From: Styela clava
Taxonomy: Eukaryota > Chordata > Ascidiacea > Stolidobranchia > Styelidae
Assembly: GCF_964204865.1 (NCBI RefSeq)
Contig: NC_135255.1
Span: 14,041,135-14,105,134 of the forward strand
Direction of reading: 5' to 3'
DNA: 64,000 nt
Part shown: positions 21,015 to 33,130 of the stretch, piece by piece
How the letters are laid out: every line of letters starts with the position of its first letter
Position numbering within the stretch: position 1 is the stretch's first letter
Made by a program: the position numbers and the translations under genes
Notes under the pieces: generated by a model
Told to the model about the DNA's origin: nothing
The model's database searches: none
What the model saw: the letters and a program-made list of their open reading frames with translations, nothing else

Positions 21015-24000
21015 TCAATGACATTAAACAATAAGTCAACAGTCAATGACATTAAACAACATGATGCGCAACTCCGGCATTTTTGGCCGAAGATCGTATC
21101 TGATAGCACGCTCCAATGCACATACTTGACGAGACGAAAACGAGCGGATGTGTGCTGCTTTCAAGGCATAGCACGAATGATGTTCGTGCCTGCTTTGACA
21201 GTTGTTGTCGATTTTAATGGTATTTTGGAAGGTTGAGGTAAAAAGAAATTGGAAAAAGGTAAGGTAAATACCATTGTTGTATATCACACCCGGGCATCGC
21301 ACTGTTAAGTACATGTGGGAAAACCAGCTTTTGTCAAATTCTACGAAGTTATTAATTCAGTACGGTACGTAGTTGCCCATTTGCCGAAATTGCATATTCA
21401 GTTACCCCTTATGGTTTCAAATAGTTCATGCACCTTCATTTAGATTTTTTTTAATCAGTGAGGATATATACTCATCGCTGTAACTTACTATTGCTCATTC
21501 ACTTTTATTTGCGTATTGAATCAAAGGGTTAACAAGTTCACCTAACATTCAATCATACCGGACTATATTGTATAGTCTGATCTCTCAAGTATTTGGAGCC
21601 ACGAATGCTTGTAATTTTCTGACTAAACCCTTTATTAATTGGTTTATATACCAAATTCAGTAAAACATTTTTTACATAAAACATGAGATATTGGATTTAT
21701 TATCTTTTTCATTCTAAATCATATAGACTGCTTTATTTATTCTTAACGAAGATTAATAAATCTCCTCTCTTTCTTCAGATGTGGAAGTTGTGGACAAACC
21801 TGTCTAAGCATTGTGAGACTCCTGTAGCACAAGAAGCAACAGCAAAAATAGTAAGTTTATCAATCAAAAAATTAAGCCGACATAAAGCAAAACTTTCAAC
21901 TATTCGTCTAACCTCAATTTCATATTATTTATTCACAGGACAACTAGCAGAGGAGAGATATCAGAAGTCTGGCGACATATCAGTGACAGTGTGATTCCAA
22001 GGAATATAATTAGAGTACTCCATAAATGTTTGCAATAGAAGAACAACCTATAGAGGCATGCAAACACATTTGACCCTCCGGTAGAGTTGTGTATGGCCCC
22101 CATATCTTGCAGGGCTTGAGGAAATAACTAAAAATTCCAAAGCGTAAAATTCCATAAGCGGTTTTGTTTGTAAAAGGGCACAAAACACGTCAGACATACT
22201 TAAAACAGCTTTGGAAAATGAGGATTACGGGTCACTCACTACACCTGTGTTATATTTGGTTCATCAACTTTTGGTAGTACTATAGAAGAAATTCAGGAAA
22301 GGGTATAGTCATGATACACGATAAAATACTGTTATATATTTTAGCCAACTTTAATCTAGACCAGGGATGTCAAACTCGCGGTCCCAGAGAACTTCCAGTG
22401 CGGCCCTCGAACGCCTAACAATAATTCTAATAGTATTTTGGAAGTTTTTTTTATCTAAATGTAATAGATTTTTCAAACCTTTTAAAGTGAAATTGATTAT
22501 TCACACAGAAAACAATTTACTGAAAGTAGTTTTGGAAAATCAATTTTTTTTGTTCACATTTTGACCCAATTAAGAATACACATCAAGCTAGCAAAAGAAT
22601 ACTTGAATAAAACACTTGAGTGAATAAATTAAACGCAAGTACATGAAGAAGGTGGCAAGGTTTTCGAAGAAAATAGGAGTTGCAATATTTCTGCATTTCA
22701 AAAAATTCTGAAGCAAAGAAGAATTCTGTTTAATTTGTCATATTTCCATCAGTACAATGAAAAAACACAATAAGCTCAGCAGTCAATATGACAAATTCGA
22801 AGAGCAACTTCGAACAGAAAGTTTCCATGTGTTTGTATATTAATATAATTATACAACGACTTAGTTATTAAAAATCAATAATAATTCGAGCAATCCTATG
22901 CCACGCAATGTGGCGCGAAATGTCTTGTCGGAAAAATCTGTCATTTGTTTTTTTACTGATCTATACATGAAATGATAAAAGTAACTTTTTTTGCATTACT
23001 GGAATTATTTAAGCATTCGCAAAGATCCAGATTAACCCATGATCATGTGACCTCGTGAGTTAGAGTTGGTACTATAAAATCATTTCAGCCTGGCCTTAGT
23101 ATGCTGGTGACACATAAAAGATGCCAAACGTCAGGACAAATGTAATTAAAAAGACATTGAGTTTATACTGTAGTATTTTTGTCAATTTTAGGTCCATATA
23201 TTTCGATTAAGTGTATGTATTATTCTTTCCTTATCCAAAGCTTGTTCAAAAATGATTTTGATGGTTGTACATAGAATTTTATGATCTTTTGTAAAAAATA
23301 CAGTAACTTGCAATAATAGTGGAATGCAAATATTAATATGTAATTGCATTTGAAATTGAAGAAACTAATAAAACTTAATTCAACTGTTTAGTTGCATCAC
23401 AATGTATGTCACAAACTGAAACTATCTTTCAAGTATACATTATCAAAAACTGTTTGCGGCCCTTTATACAATTTTCAAAATGCAATGCGGCTCTCGAAAA
23501 CCCATGTGTTTGACACCACTAATCTACTCTACACGATTCAAGCATTGCTTTGGGAAATAATATCACTTTAAATAAATTGAAAAAAATCTCGCTATATTAA
23601 ATACAAAATCGTTGCTATCATAAAGGTAAACAAATTCACCCACCCGGAATATATTGGCCCTCACAAAGCAATGGGGGCAAAATTGGGAGTTTATGAGCTA
23701 TGAACTTTTGTTCTTTTCTTTGTCTTGAACTTTCCATACTCCACAGCCCCTATTATTATTTTTTTTAATTTTAATTACCATGTGATGGTCATATACATCT
23801 TTAACTTGTATTTTCTGTCATGGTGTATTATCTCAATGTGTCAAACTTTTAATTAGTGTGCATATTTTGCTTCCAGATGACATAAATGTATTGTCTTGTT
23901 TATTACCTCATCTTCGAGTATTGACAAGGAAAAGGTGCCAGTAAATTACGTAAAAATTTTTTTAACTCTTTATTATAATCAGAATTCACAATTAATAGAA

Positions 24001-24841
24001 ATTATAAACAGCCAACAATCAATGAGAATTATATGCGAAATCCCTCAGAATAAATTTTCTCCTAAAATCGGAGGAAGGCAAAACATATAGGTAGTTCCCA
24101 TTCACACAAGTCTTTCAAGAGGACTTGCTCGAGCCAAACTAAATGAGCATTGTCAGGTGATCGGTAAGGCTGAAAGTTGAATTTAGCCCTGCAACCTCCT
24201 GCATCGAAGATAATATTAATTAGTGAGCTATGAGCTAAATTCAGACACAAACCTATCTACGGTGCATTATGTACCAGAAATGTTACCTACGATTAGCTGA
24301 ATATGTAATATGTCTAAGAAATTCACCTACTAAAACAAGCAGTTCGATAGGTGCAAACATTGTGTTATGGAATTGTATCACAGCACCGTAAAAAGAAGTA
24401 AAAACAGTTTTGCTGTTTTGTATGACACCCTCTTTAAATGAAATTTCAATGTTCAAGCGCAAACATTAAAATTATTAACTTTGAACTTTGTCATTATCTG
24501 CAAAATGTTCCAAACATATCTTTACGCTATCGCGTTTGTAATATTCTCTGATAAAAAAAAACGTCTATGATGTGCAGAATTACTCTTCGCAGCTTGTCTG
24601 CAATTCCAGCTTTCCAAGTGAGCAAAACTTCTTAGATATAAGGATTATTTTCTCTTGTTACAGGCGCAAAAAGGCAGGTACTACACGTAAAGAAAACGCC
24701 GAGTAGCAAAGGCGAGCGGAAAACGGTCGCGAAAGGCGACGAGAAATATGTGCATTGGAGCGTATCATGAAATACAATCTTTTGCCTGTAGCCTTATGGA
24801 GTGACGTCAGAGTTGCCTATCATGTTGTTTAATGTCATTGA
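21015..24841. mobile_element. 3.8-kb insertion with terminal inverted repeats, family unknown
   Basis: This block is absent from the matching place in unit B (about 31785). Its ends are inverted copies: a 23-bp exact match between 21043-21065 and 24819-24841 (reverse complement), then weaker similarity, then another exact match CGCTCCAATGCACATA at 21109-21124 versus 24748-24763. At the left end the first 16 bases, CAATGACATTAAACAA, occur twice (from 21016 and 21044). The outermost ends CAATGAC/GTCATTG are each flanked by ATTTATT, a possible 7-bp target duplication. No transposase is recognisable. Inside are a hAT-like MITE (22362-23521), an exon-like 24-codon piece at 21779-21850 with good splice sites that soon meets a stop, and a Lys-rich open stretch near 24664-24768. 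Superfamily not assigned; the TIRs could also be two inverted MITEs bracketing captured DNA. Confidence 0.65.
22362..23521. mobile_element. hAT-like non-autonomous element (CAGGGATGTCAAAC ends)
   Basis: Left end CAGGGATGTCAAACTCGCGG and right end GTTTGACACCACTA are imperfect inverted repeats; subterminal GCGGCCCTCGAA near the left end matches GCGGCTCTCGAA near the right end in inverted sense. This is the Charlie-type hAT end seen in many animals. Flanks ATCTAGAC and ATCTACTC resemble a decayed 8-bp target duplication. No intact transposase; the interior (about 1.16 kb) is AT-rich. Confidence 0.75.
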
Positions 24842-24875
24842 TTTATTTTTATTAAAGGCAGTTCTCCGCAATTTT

Positions 24876-25340
24876 CTTTATCGCCCTGTCTATAATAATA
24901 ACGATAGAGATGGTATATATCATATATTATAGAGCCTGGCAAAAATTTTTGTGATCATTTAATTCATATCTTTTGACTGGTGGATGTGCACCATATATTG
25001 CTAAGGTCTTCTTGACCATACTCTACATGTCACTCAAAGGCTGTCAAACAATAGTTATCGCAATAATATCAAAAATATCCTTAACTTCGATATTTTATCT
25101 AGCGTGTACTGGCAGCTCAAGACTGAATGCGATCAAATAAGCGCAATATTATATTTTTCAATTTTAAATGTCGGAGAATCCCTCTCTCTTGCAGTGTTGT
25201 GTAGGGAAGTAGCTCCCAAACATGCACTTGAAAGTGGGTTATTACGAAAAAACGTTCGTCCTGTATTAAGTTTTTGAAGATATTAATAGCGTTTGGTGTT
25301 CATATTTTCAATAGTCTGCTAGTAATATTGGTAACCTAAC
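24876..25340. repeat. Segmental duplication, unit A (right part)
   Basis: Starts CTTTATCGCCCTGTCTATAA and matches 31788-32250 with a few percent divergence, so it is the continuation of unit A beyond the 3.8-kb insertion. After about 25340 a SINE-like piece (25362-25413) follows and unit B begins at 25419. Confidence 0.85.
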
Positions 25341-25485
25341 GGCGGTTACGTGAACCACCCTACGGCGGCGAGGAGTCCAGCAATCCTCTTGCACATAACT
25401 ATCCAATCAAGTTAACCAAGCATTCAAGTTAATGTGTGATCGTTTTTATAATTTTTGAATATAATTTTTTATGAACTCATTCCAG

Positions 25486-25606
25486 TGGCGAAGGTTCTTC
25501 TCACCAAAGTGGATTCTCTCAACACGATGCTACTGCACAATTTCAAGCGATGGCAAAAGCAGTTATCGTTCATCCCAACACTGGACGCAACATGTATTTT
25601 GCTTAA
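25486..25606 (+). pseudogene. Orphan copy of the last Argonaute exon
   Basis: Copy of Argonaute exon 18 (14895-15015) with its acceptor (CATTCCAG) kept. The 118 coding bases before the stop are identical to the functional exon; the stop is TAA instead of TGA. No other Argonaute exon lies upstream in unit B, so on its own it cannot make an Argonaute. It could be a dead by-product of the duplication, or in principle serve as an alternative terminal exon for the upstream gene, giving the same C-terminus (SGEGSSHQSG...NMYFA) with a different 3' UTR. Confidence 0.9.
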
Positions 25607-28600
25607 AACGATGTCTTTCGTTTTTTGTGCAAAGATTGATTGATCTGCCAGATCAGCCACGAAGTGCACTATAAAGAAAGCTGTTGGTTTTCATGTGTTG
25701 TTTTTAATGTACCAATGTATCTGTGATGAGGTGACGCAATTTATTGGAAGCGACTTATTTATTGCAAGCGATAAAAATGCCATGTTTTATACGACATCGT
25801 CCACAAAGCAGGAGCAATTGCACTGCCGTTTGAACCTGTGATTAGCTAAATTTACATTTCCATTCTTCGTTCTTCCGTTTAGTTTTTATTATGCCCAAAG
25901 AAGCCGATATTTTCTTTGTTCTCACTCGCTGTTGCCGAAGTCTAAACATGTCATTTCTATCTCTCCTTTATAGCCTGAAATACAAAACTTTGAAACACGT
26001 CAGGAAGACGTTAAAAACTTCACACATGACACTTCATTCTTACACGATATGACAAATAAATAAATCTCTCTTTACTGTGTTCTTAATTGAGCTTGAAACA
26101 GTTGAATTTTGTCAACTACTGTTTTTATTTACTACATACATTTACCTATACAGACTAACAATTCCCAGGACATAAATCTGAGCGTTTGTGATATTCTCGT
26201 TACCGCAAACTTACTCAACATTCTCCCATTTTTGCAAGACTTGCTGCCTTCATAAACATTATTAATAATTGTACCTCCTATATCGATGACCAATTATTTG
26301 ATCTTTGATTAAGCTGTACGTGCCAAATTGAAAACGAGTCGACTCAGAATTTTCCATTGTGTCATTTGAGATTCAAGTGTGGATGTTTTACTCCATTAAT
26401 CAGTTAAATTATGAAAATTATATTCTATCGCATTCTATTTTGAAATATGAAAACAATTCAGTCATTCATTCCATGTGCTGTTAAAGATGACTGTAGAAAC
26501 GTCCATTCTCAGAGCCTATATCTTCATGTAATAAAGTGCCCAAATATTTTCTCACTGATGGAAACGCTCTAGAAATTCTCTATCATTCGTATATGTGCCA
26601 GTCCGTTTGAACTAAACTAATGAAATATCTTCCTCATCGTGAATTTATAATTTTCTTCAACTAAGAGTATGTTAAGGGTGTTGTTGAGATTTTTTTTCAA
26701 TAAATCTTTTAGTAAATTAGCACCATGACATTATCAATTATCATTGCAAAATTAAAAAAAAAAAAAATTTAGTATCATGATATCAATAAAAATGCAAAAT
26801 TAAATCAGTACTGATTGCTTAGAAAGGTCCGACACTTAAGTCTTTTGAGATTGAGGGTATGTTACATTCTTTGTCACAATTTTTTGGCTCTTTGATGATT
26901 TAAAACTATATCCAAATTAATTTGAAAACTAAACGCAGCTCAAATGAATTTTAATAAAAGAAAATAACACACCTCTCAAATGCTCATTCTCAAAAATCGT
27001 GTGATTTTATCCAGCAAATATTTCAACGCTTGGAAACAAAACATTTTGAATTTCAACTCCTACTACAATGCTGAATTACATGTCATGGTATTTTTTTTAA
27101 TTTATCTGCCCCTTGCTTCCAATAGAGACCGTTACTGTCAGATACACTTTTTCTGATTTCATTTGTGTTGTTTAAACGTGGATGCGAAAGTATGTTTGTT
27201 TTCCTAACTGCTCTGCTTATGGTTAAATTTGTAGCATTAATTTGTGTATTTATGACTTACAATTTGGTAGATTTTTATTCTTTCACACTTCAAAAGTGGC
27301 CACCCATTTGTCATGCGTAATAGCCTTCTCTAGTCAGTGGCAAATTTCTTGGTGGCATTTCCTAATTTTTGTGGAAAAATTGTGGTTCGAATTTTAGGTT
27401 GTACTTTTTTTTATCACACAAGCTTTTTTGCTGAATGTAAGCTTTTTTATTCCTGCTTCGATTGTTGTCACACCTATATTGGACTGATTTTTTATATGTA
27501 AATCAGACATTGTGAAAATCGGTTAACTCCATGATTGTTTATCATTGGTTGAATAGAGTAGCTAGTTGGAAAATATATGTGCTGAGTACCGTCATTGTCA
27601 ATGCTTTGAGAGAGCAGTAGCCAATATTTTGATGTCCTTCATTGTGTCTTCAATTGTGTATTTTTCCATCATGTAATCTTGATTTTAGATTTTGACTGAA
27701 TTTTTTTTCGCAGGAGTGAATGAATCGAATCGTCTTTGCTTTTTATGTCATATTATTGCAACGTGTACCTAATGAAATTATTTAATATTCATTATAACAT
27801 ATTATCCCAAAATGTCATTGTCAATATAATATCGATTAACACTCAATTTAGAAGCAACACAATCAATTTTATTTGCTTTATGGCCTAATGAGAGATTGAA
27901 TTTTAGATCGGTACAGCAATATTTTATTGTATTGGTGATACAACTAATACAAGGTCTTGATTTTTAAATTATTGCCGCCTATAACTTGTAAATAAGCTTG
28001 AGCAAGAATTTTATGTTACATGCCTACAAATTTCAAGCAACCCCTGCCTTCCTAAAAATGTCGGTTGCTCACTGCGCTCATCAATAAGTGCAGAGGCTTT
28101 GTCTGGTGATACGCGTTACCGATTTTAACTACCACAGGAAAAAGTTTTTTTTAGCTAAAGAACAATGATTTCATTCAATATTGTAAGTGTAAGCCCACTG
28201 ACACTTTAGTTTGCTCTTGCGATTTTATTTCTTGTATATATCTACCTTTTAGTCATTTTTTCATCTGTATCTCGTCACGTATCCAGTAAATGTCCTTACC
28301 AAATCCAATTATACTAAACTGTTCTCAATAGGCTGATACCCACTGATATAATGAAAATATTATTTGTTAAAGTGACCAATTTTCCTATAAATCTTCCATT
28401 TGAGTCTTAACCTTGGTTATTGGTTCATTTCAAATTTTTCTGAGATTTGTTCCATTGCAATTGAATGAAATAACAATGGGTTTGTGGAAGTCTCCTTTTG
28501 AGTATTTAGTCTCAGTGTAATTATGTAATACCTGTATTTTTGTGCTGTGTGTATAATGGTAAATCATTGCTATAAGTAATCTACTATTAAAAGAGTGCCG

Positions 28601-28642
28601 AGTACATATGCAGAAGTGTGATTGCCTTTTTTAGTTTAGACT

Positions 28643-28948
28643 ATTTTCATATTAACGAGAGACTCTGGATTTCCCGAAAATTTGCTGGATACTTGGACGT
28701 TTCCAATATACAATTTTATTTAGTGTGATTATTTTGCTTTTTCATTCATATTCATTTTAAGCTTTCTATTTCATGTTATTTCGTCATGCTGTGTTAGACC
28801 CCACCTAGGGTGTCGCTGCTCGATAACCAGTACTGGTTTTTCAGCGTTTCCTTCCACCCTGAAATGCCATTCTTCTTTTATTTTATTCTGTATATGTACC
28901 TTGCGTATTTTCAAATGGTGGAAAAAATAAATTACTGATACTGATACT
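28643..28948 (+). mobile_element. 5'-truncated LINE tail insertion
   Basis: Present in unit B and absent from unit A, where GTTTAGACT joins directly to TGGGCGTTT. It ends GGTGGAAAAAATAAATTACTG followed by GATACT repeats, a typical non-LTR 3' tail with a short tandem end. The pattern TTTTATTCTGTATATGTACC ... ATGGTGGAAA...AAAT is shared with 47560-47625 and, on the minus strand, with 62645-62700, so these are probably 3' ends of related elements. Confidence 0.7.
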
Positions 28949-29116
28949 TGGGCGTTTCTGACGAATGAGTTATCACATGTCTATTGACATCCGCTTTCAT
29001 GCCAGACGTTTTATTTGTTTTCGGGGTATTTTCATGTATACATACACAAGAACAAGCAACTCATCTTTATGTATAAAAATTATTTATGCATGACGCGGAC
29101 TAAGTTTGAAGAAATT

Positions 29117-29408
29117 AACGTTCTTTGCACTCATGAGTGCGATCGCTCTTGTAGTTTTGGAAACCTGTAAATTTTAAGTTCAAGAAAACATGCAGGGCTC
29201 TGATTGGAAATTTACACCACGATGAGCTGCGTCGATTTTTCGTCGTTTGGAAAGCAGCCTGATATTGCATTGAGCGTGTTCCAAACGCTGCTTTCTTGCT
29301 AGCCATGAAAAGTATTCCGGAAAATATTTTAATTCAGGGATATATAATATTTATTGGATTGAAGAAAAGTACAGATGTATAACTTATCATATATATAATT
29401 ATTAAAAG
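29117..29408. mobile_element. Private insertion in unit B between TTAA sites
   Basis: Unit A reads GAAGAAATTAAACGATCACA at the empty site. In unit B about 290 bp is present, with TTAA before its left end and TTAA at its right end, as expected for a TTAA-specific element such as a piggyBac-like MITE. However, I cannot see matching terminal inverted repeats, so the class is unproven. Confidence 0.45.
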
Positions 29409-29641
29409 ATCGGCATCACAACTGTAAAGAGACGGCGATTTAGGCCTCTAGCAAACTGTTTGTATCAGGATCGTGTCAAGACAAATATTTTGGAAACTTA
29501 GTTCCAGACATATATTTGAATCTGGTTTGTTGTTAGTTAAATCAGATAAGGTCTTGCCCTCTTTCAACTAATAATATATAATGGTTCATTTTTTCACGAT
29601 TAATAAAAATGAGGCAGATAAGTACTGTCTGTATTCAATCA

Positions 29642-30937
29642 TCAGTCTTTTACAATTTGTCTTGCAATTAGTTCTTTCATAATTTCATTACTTCCTCCAT
29701 ATATCGATTGTAGGCGCGCGTCGACGTAGGCTCTTGCGATCGGATATTCCCACATGTATCCGGCACCACCAAACATTTGCTGGAATCTGTACGCTGATTT
29801 GTTATTCAGATCAGTTGCCCAATACTTTGCCATTGACGCAGTAGAAGAATCCAACTTCCCGACATTGTGGAGCTCGTTACAACGATCTATGAATGCCCGT
29901 GCAACACTAATTTCAGTTTTCAATTCCGCCAAGTTGTGTTGAATTGTTTGCAAATCTGCAATGCGATTCCCAAAGGCCTTTCGTTGTTTGACATATTCTC
30001 TCGTTTCTTCAAACATAAACTCACATGCGGACATAGAAAAATTTGCGATTCCTAGTCGTTCTTGCGGTAACTCCTGCATCAACATGAAAAACCCTTTATT
30101 TAATCCCGATTCCCCTCCTAGAATCGCGTCTTCTGGAAGTCTACAATCATCAAAAAACAGTTCAGCCGTGTCTTGTGCTTTGAATCCCATTTTTTTAAGT
30201 TTTTTACCTCGGGTGAATCCTGGAGTATCTCGGTCAACCAGAACCAAACTTAGTCCATGAGCTGCCGATTTAGCTTTTTTATTCGTCAATGCAACCACAA
30301 CAATAATATCTGATTGTATCCCATTTGTGATAAAAGTTTTACTACCATTGAGAATCCATCCTTTGTCGTCTTTGGTCGCTGTTGTTTTTATGCCTTGTAG
30401 ATCACTCCCAGCACTGGGTTCGGTCATGGCAACTGCACCTATTTTTCTCCCTGCAGTCATATCGGGTATATATTTTTGAATTTGTTCAGGAGTGCCATGA
30501 TTGGCAATGTACGGCATTGCAATTTCCGAATGCATTCCAAAACCAGGACCCGGGCAGTTACAATAATATTGCTCCTCTTGTATGATGGCCGCAGAAAGCC
30601 AGTCCCCGCCTAAGCCGCCTTTTTCCAAAGGAGTGCTCACGCCCAATATACCTGCCTCACCAGCTTTAATCCAGCATTCTCGATCTATTTCTCCATCTTC
30701 TTCCCATTGAGAATGAAACGGAACAACGTGGTCTTGAAAAAATTTTCGCACAGTTGATCGAAATATATCATGCTCACTCTGAAATATTCTTCGTGTTCCA
30801 ATATCAGTCAACTTTTCACTTTGGCATGGTTCTGGTCGAAATTCCGAGGATATCGTTCTTATACCAACACATCGGGAGGTTTTGACCGTTTGGACCAAAA
30901 ACAAAATCGGTCTTACAGATGCTAACACCTTAGTCAT
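29642..30937 (-). CDS. Long-chain acyl-CoA dehydrogenase-like, copy 2 (intronless)
   Basis: Same product as copy 1 and same length, 431 aa, from ATG 30937. Twelve residues differ from copy 1, for example FGNRI for FGKRI, MHSEIA for LHSEIA and RLQSIY for RLKSIY, so about 97 percent identical; no stop or frameshift, which suggests both remain under constraint or are young. Presequence MTKVLASVRP..., signature AMTEPSAGSDLQG at 170-182, LCAD-type catalytic Glu at about 306 in CEFMFEETR, C-terminal QMFGGAGYMWEYP at 387-399 and YGGSNEIMKEL at 413-423. Mitochondrial matrix location and electron transfer to ETF are family knowledge. It is the unit B partner of copy 1, reading towards the orphan Argonaute exon. 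Confidence 0.93.
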   Translation of the reverse strand: MTKVLASVRPILFLVQTVKTSRCVGIRTISSEFRPEPCQSEKLTDIGTRRIFQSEHDIFRSTVRKFFQDHVVPFHSQWEEDGEIDRECWIKAGEAGILGVSTPLEKGGLGGDWLSAAIIQEEQYYCNCPGPGFGMHSEIAMPYIANHGTPEQIQKYIPDMTAGRKIGAVAMTEPSAGSDLQGIKTTATKDDKGWILNGSKTFITNGIQSDIIVVVALTNKKAKSAAHGLSLVLVDRDTPGFTRGKKLKKMGFKAQDTAELFFDDCRLPEDAILGGESGLNKGFFMLMQELPQERLGIANFSMSACEFMFEETREYVKQRKAFGNRIADLQTIQHNLAELKTEISVARAFIDRCNELHNVGKLDSSTASMAKYWATDLNNKSAYRFQQMFGGAGYMWEYPIARAYVDARLQSIYGGSNEIMKELIARQIVKD

Positions 30938-32382
30938 AGAAGAGTTGATTTATAGAAAAAGGTTTAAATATTCTATAAAACATGACGCTTTGCGTTGCGA
31001 AAATGAGAGTAAAAGAAATATATATATATACCTCAACTCAAACACAATGGGTAAAAAAAAAATTATATATATCCCTCCGGCCTGATTCTCTCAAGCATCT
31101 CACGGGCGGCATTTAACTTGAGACGTCGGACGTAACCTCCGGTTATCCCGATAATAATATTGAAGCATTTCGCGTACTTTTGTGTTGAACGAGTGGACGA
31201 GTTTAGCGAGTTAGCTTTCACTAGAACAAAGGTAATGTGAGAATTACACTGGAACGAGAGTAATTTAAACGTATGACGTCAATTTTACGATTCTTTATAA
31301 CAAGCAATATTTTACGATTCTTTATAACAATATTAAATAAGGAATAATGACTACTTTGGTTTACAACTACAAAAAACTATCTTGTCATTATCAAAGTTGA
31401 AACTGATGCGTTTGCAGACATTCTAATCATTGCCAAATCGGTAAACCTCCTCAACTACAAGACTTACTGTATTATTATTAGCTGTTTGTAAAGAAGTCAA
31501 CTGAGTTTTATGAGAGTACATCTGCTAAAATATTGTTAATGATTGATCACGCATTTACGCCAATGTATCTAGATACTCGTCTATCAATGTGATACCCTAC
31601 AATGGGTATTTGTAGTAATAACGCGGCGTACCGTATCGGCAAACAACGAGTCTTGTATGAAATATATTTTGTTTGAGGTCGAGCCCATTTGCCGGTTACG
31701 AGAATTTAAATCCATATGAATTCTGATGAAATATTCGAATACTCCATTAATCACACTGGAAAATGTTTCAGTTTATTTTTACTGTATTTCTTTATCGCCC
31801 TGTCTATAATAATAACGATAGAGATGATATATATCATATATTATAGAGCCTGGCAAAAATTTGTGTGATCATATAATCCATATATTTTGACTGGTGGATG
31901 TGCACCATATATTGCTAAGGTCTTCTTGACCATACTTTACGTGTTACTCAAAGGCTGTAGAACAATAGTTTATCGGAATAATATCAAAAATATCCTTAAC
32001 TTCGAATGTTGATATTTTATCTATCGTGTACTGGCAGCTCAAAACTGAATGCGATCAAATAAGCGCAATGTTTTATCATTTTCAAATGTCGGAGAATCCC
32101 TCTCTCTTGCAGTGTTGTGTAGGGAAGTAGCTCCCAAACAAGGCCTTGGAGGTGGGGTATTACGAAAAAACGTTTGTCCCGTATTGGGTTTTTAAAGATA
32201 TTCATAGCGTTTGGTGTTCATATTTTCAATAGTCTACTAGTTTTATTGGGAGTTGAAATTGACGAACGCTGCATGGGTTTAGTACAAATACACATATCTT
32301 CAAATAATATCATCGCATCATTAAATGAAAAAAATAAATAAACAAGAACAAGTACAAAATAATAACAAAATGATTCATATGT

Positions 32383-32500
32383 GTATAGGATATGTGAAGA
32401 TAGGATTTTACATACATATCCCGGAGGAGAGGAAAGCGGCTTAACCATCGCCTCTCGGCGGCGAGGAGTCCAGCAATCCTCTCGCACATAACTATCCAAC
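32383..32500 (-). repeat. SINE-like dispersed repeat
   Basis: On the minus strand it contains GGTTAAGCCGCTTTCCTCT followed by CGGGATATGTATGTAAA. Related plus-strand pieces lie at 49869-49945, 50980-51065 and 38435-38460, and a minus-strand part at 25362-25413. Several copies carry GTGGTTCGCCAT, which resembles a tRNA B box (GGTTCRANNCC), hence the SINE suggestion. Confidence 0.5.
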
Positions 32501-32659
32501 CCGCGAACTCACGCAGAGTAATCAGAAGTGCGGTGGCAACCGTATTACTAAAGCTTAGCCCGATTAGCCACACCGCCGCGTCGCTATCGTAGTCTTCCTG
32601 ACTTCGAGTGACCAGCAGCACTCAACGTTCGCAAATCGTCACAAGGTGCGCAATTATTG

Positions 32660-33130
32660 GACACGTCAGTGTACATAACGATCGTTTCAATATTATGTTG
32701 TTGTTGTTATTATTCTTCTCTCTCGTCATGATGAAATCGCTTTTCTCTTCGAATACTGGACCAATTGCTCTGAAATATTCAGTGGTTAAAGATTGATTTT
32801 TTTGCCAGAAGGGTATTACTTTTACTTATTTCGAAAATTTCTGTGGACTTCAAGAGATTCGATTTTTCTGTGTCAGAATAAAAAATAGCGACATGCTGTG
32901 ACGTGTCCATATATTTGAGCACAGCTCTCTTGTTAATTTTAGTGACGTCAACAGACACAAAAAAAAGGATTCCATGGAGTTCGCAGAAATTTCTGAAATA
33001 AATGAAAGTTATAGCCGTCTGGCAGCAACAGCAATTTTTAACCACTGAAAATTTCCAAGCAATTGATCAGTAATTAAAGAGAAAATAGATTGTTTTCATA
33101 ACAACAGGAATAAAAGGAATTCTAACAACA
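32660..33130. repeat. Foldback pair of the dispersed GTGTCCATATATTTGAG family
   Basis: The left arm (about 32660-32870) reads on the minus strand as TAATACCCTTCTGGC, ACCACTGAATATTTCAGAGC, ATTGGTCCAGTATTCG, AGAGAAAAGCGA, ACAACAACATAATATTG. The right arm (about 32990-33130) has the same order on the plus strand, more diverged. The centre has GTGTCCATATATTTGAGC. Same family as 51780-52600. Confidence 0.7.

Larger units (their letters stand above)
25607..29641. other. Non-coding part of duplication unit B
   Basis: Copy of 15016-18857; no coding exon recognised. It holds the matching AATAAATAAA motif at about 26054-26063, a LINE tail at 28643-28948 and a roughly 290-bp private insertion at 29117-29408. 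Confidence 0.4.
25419..32250. repeat. Segmental duplication, unit B
   Basis: Tandem direct copy of unit A beginning in what corresponds to the last Argonaute intron. It contains the orphan Argonaute terminal exon, its downstream DNA and ACADL copy 2. Compared with unit A it has two private insertions (28643-28948, a LINE tail; about 29117-29408, bounded by TTAA on both sides) and lacks about 170 and 240 bp present in A. Confidence 0.9.
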
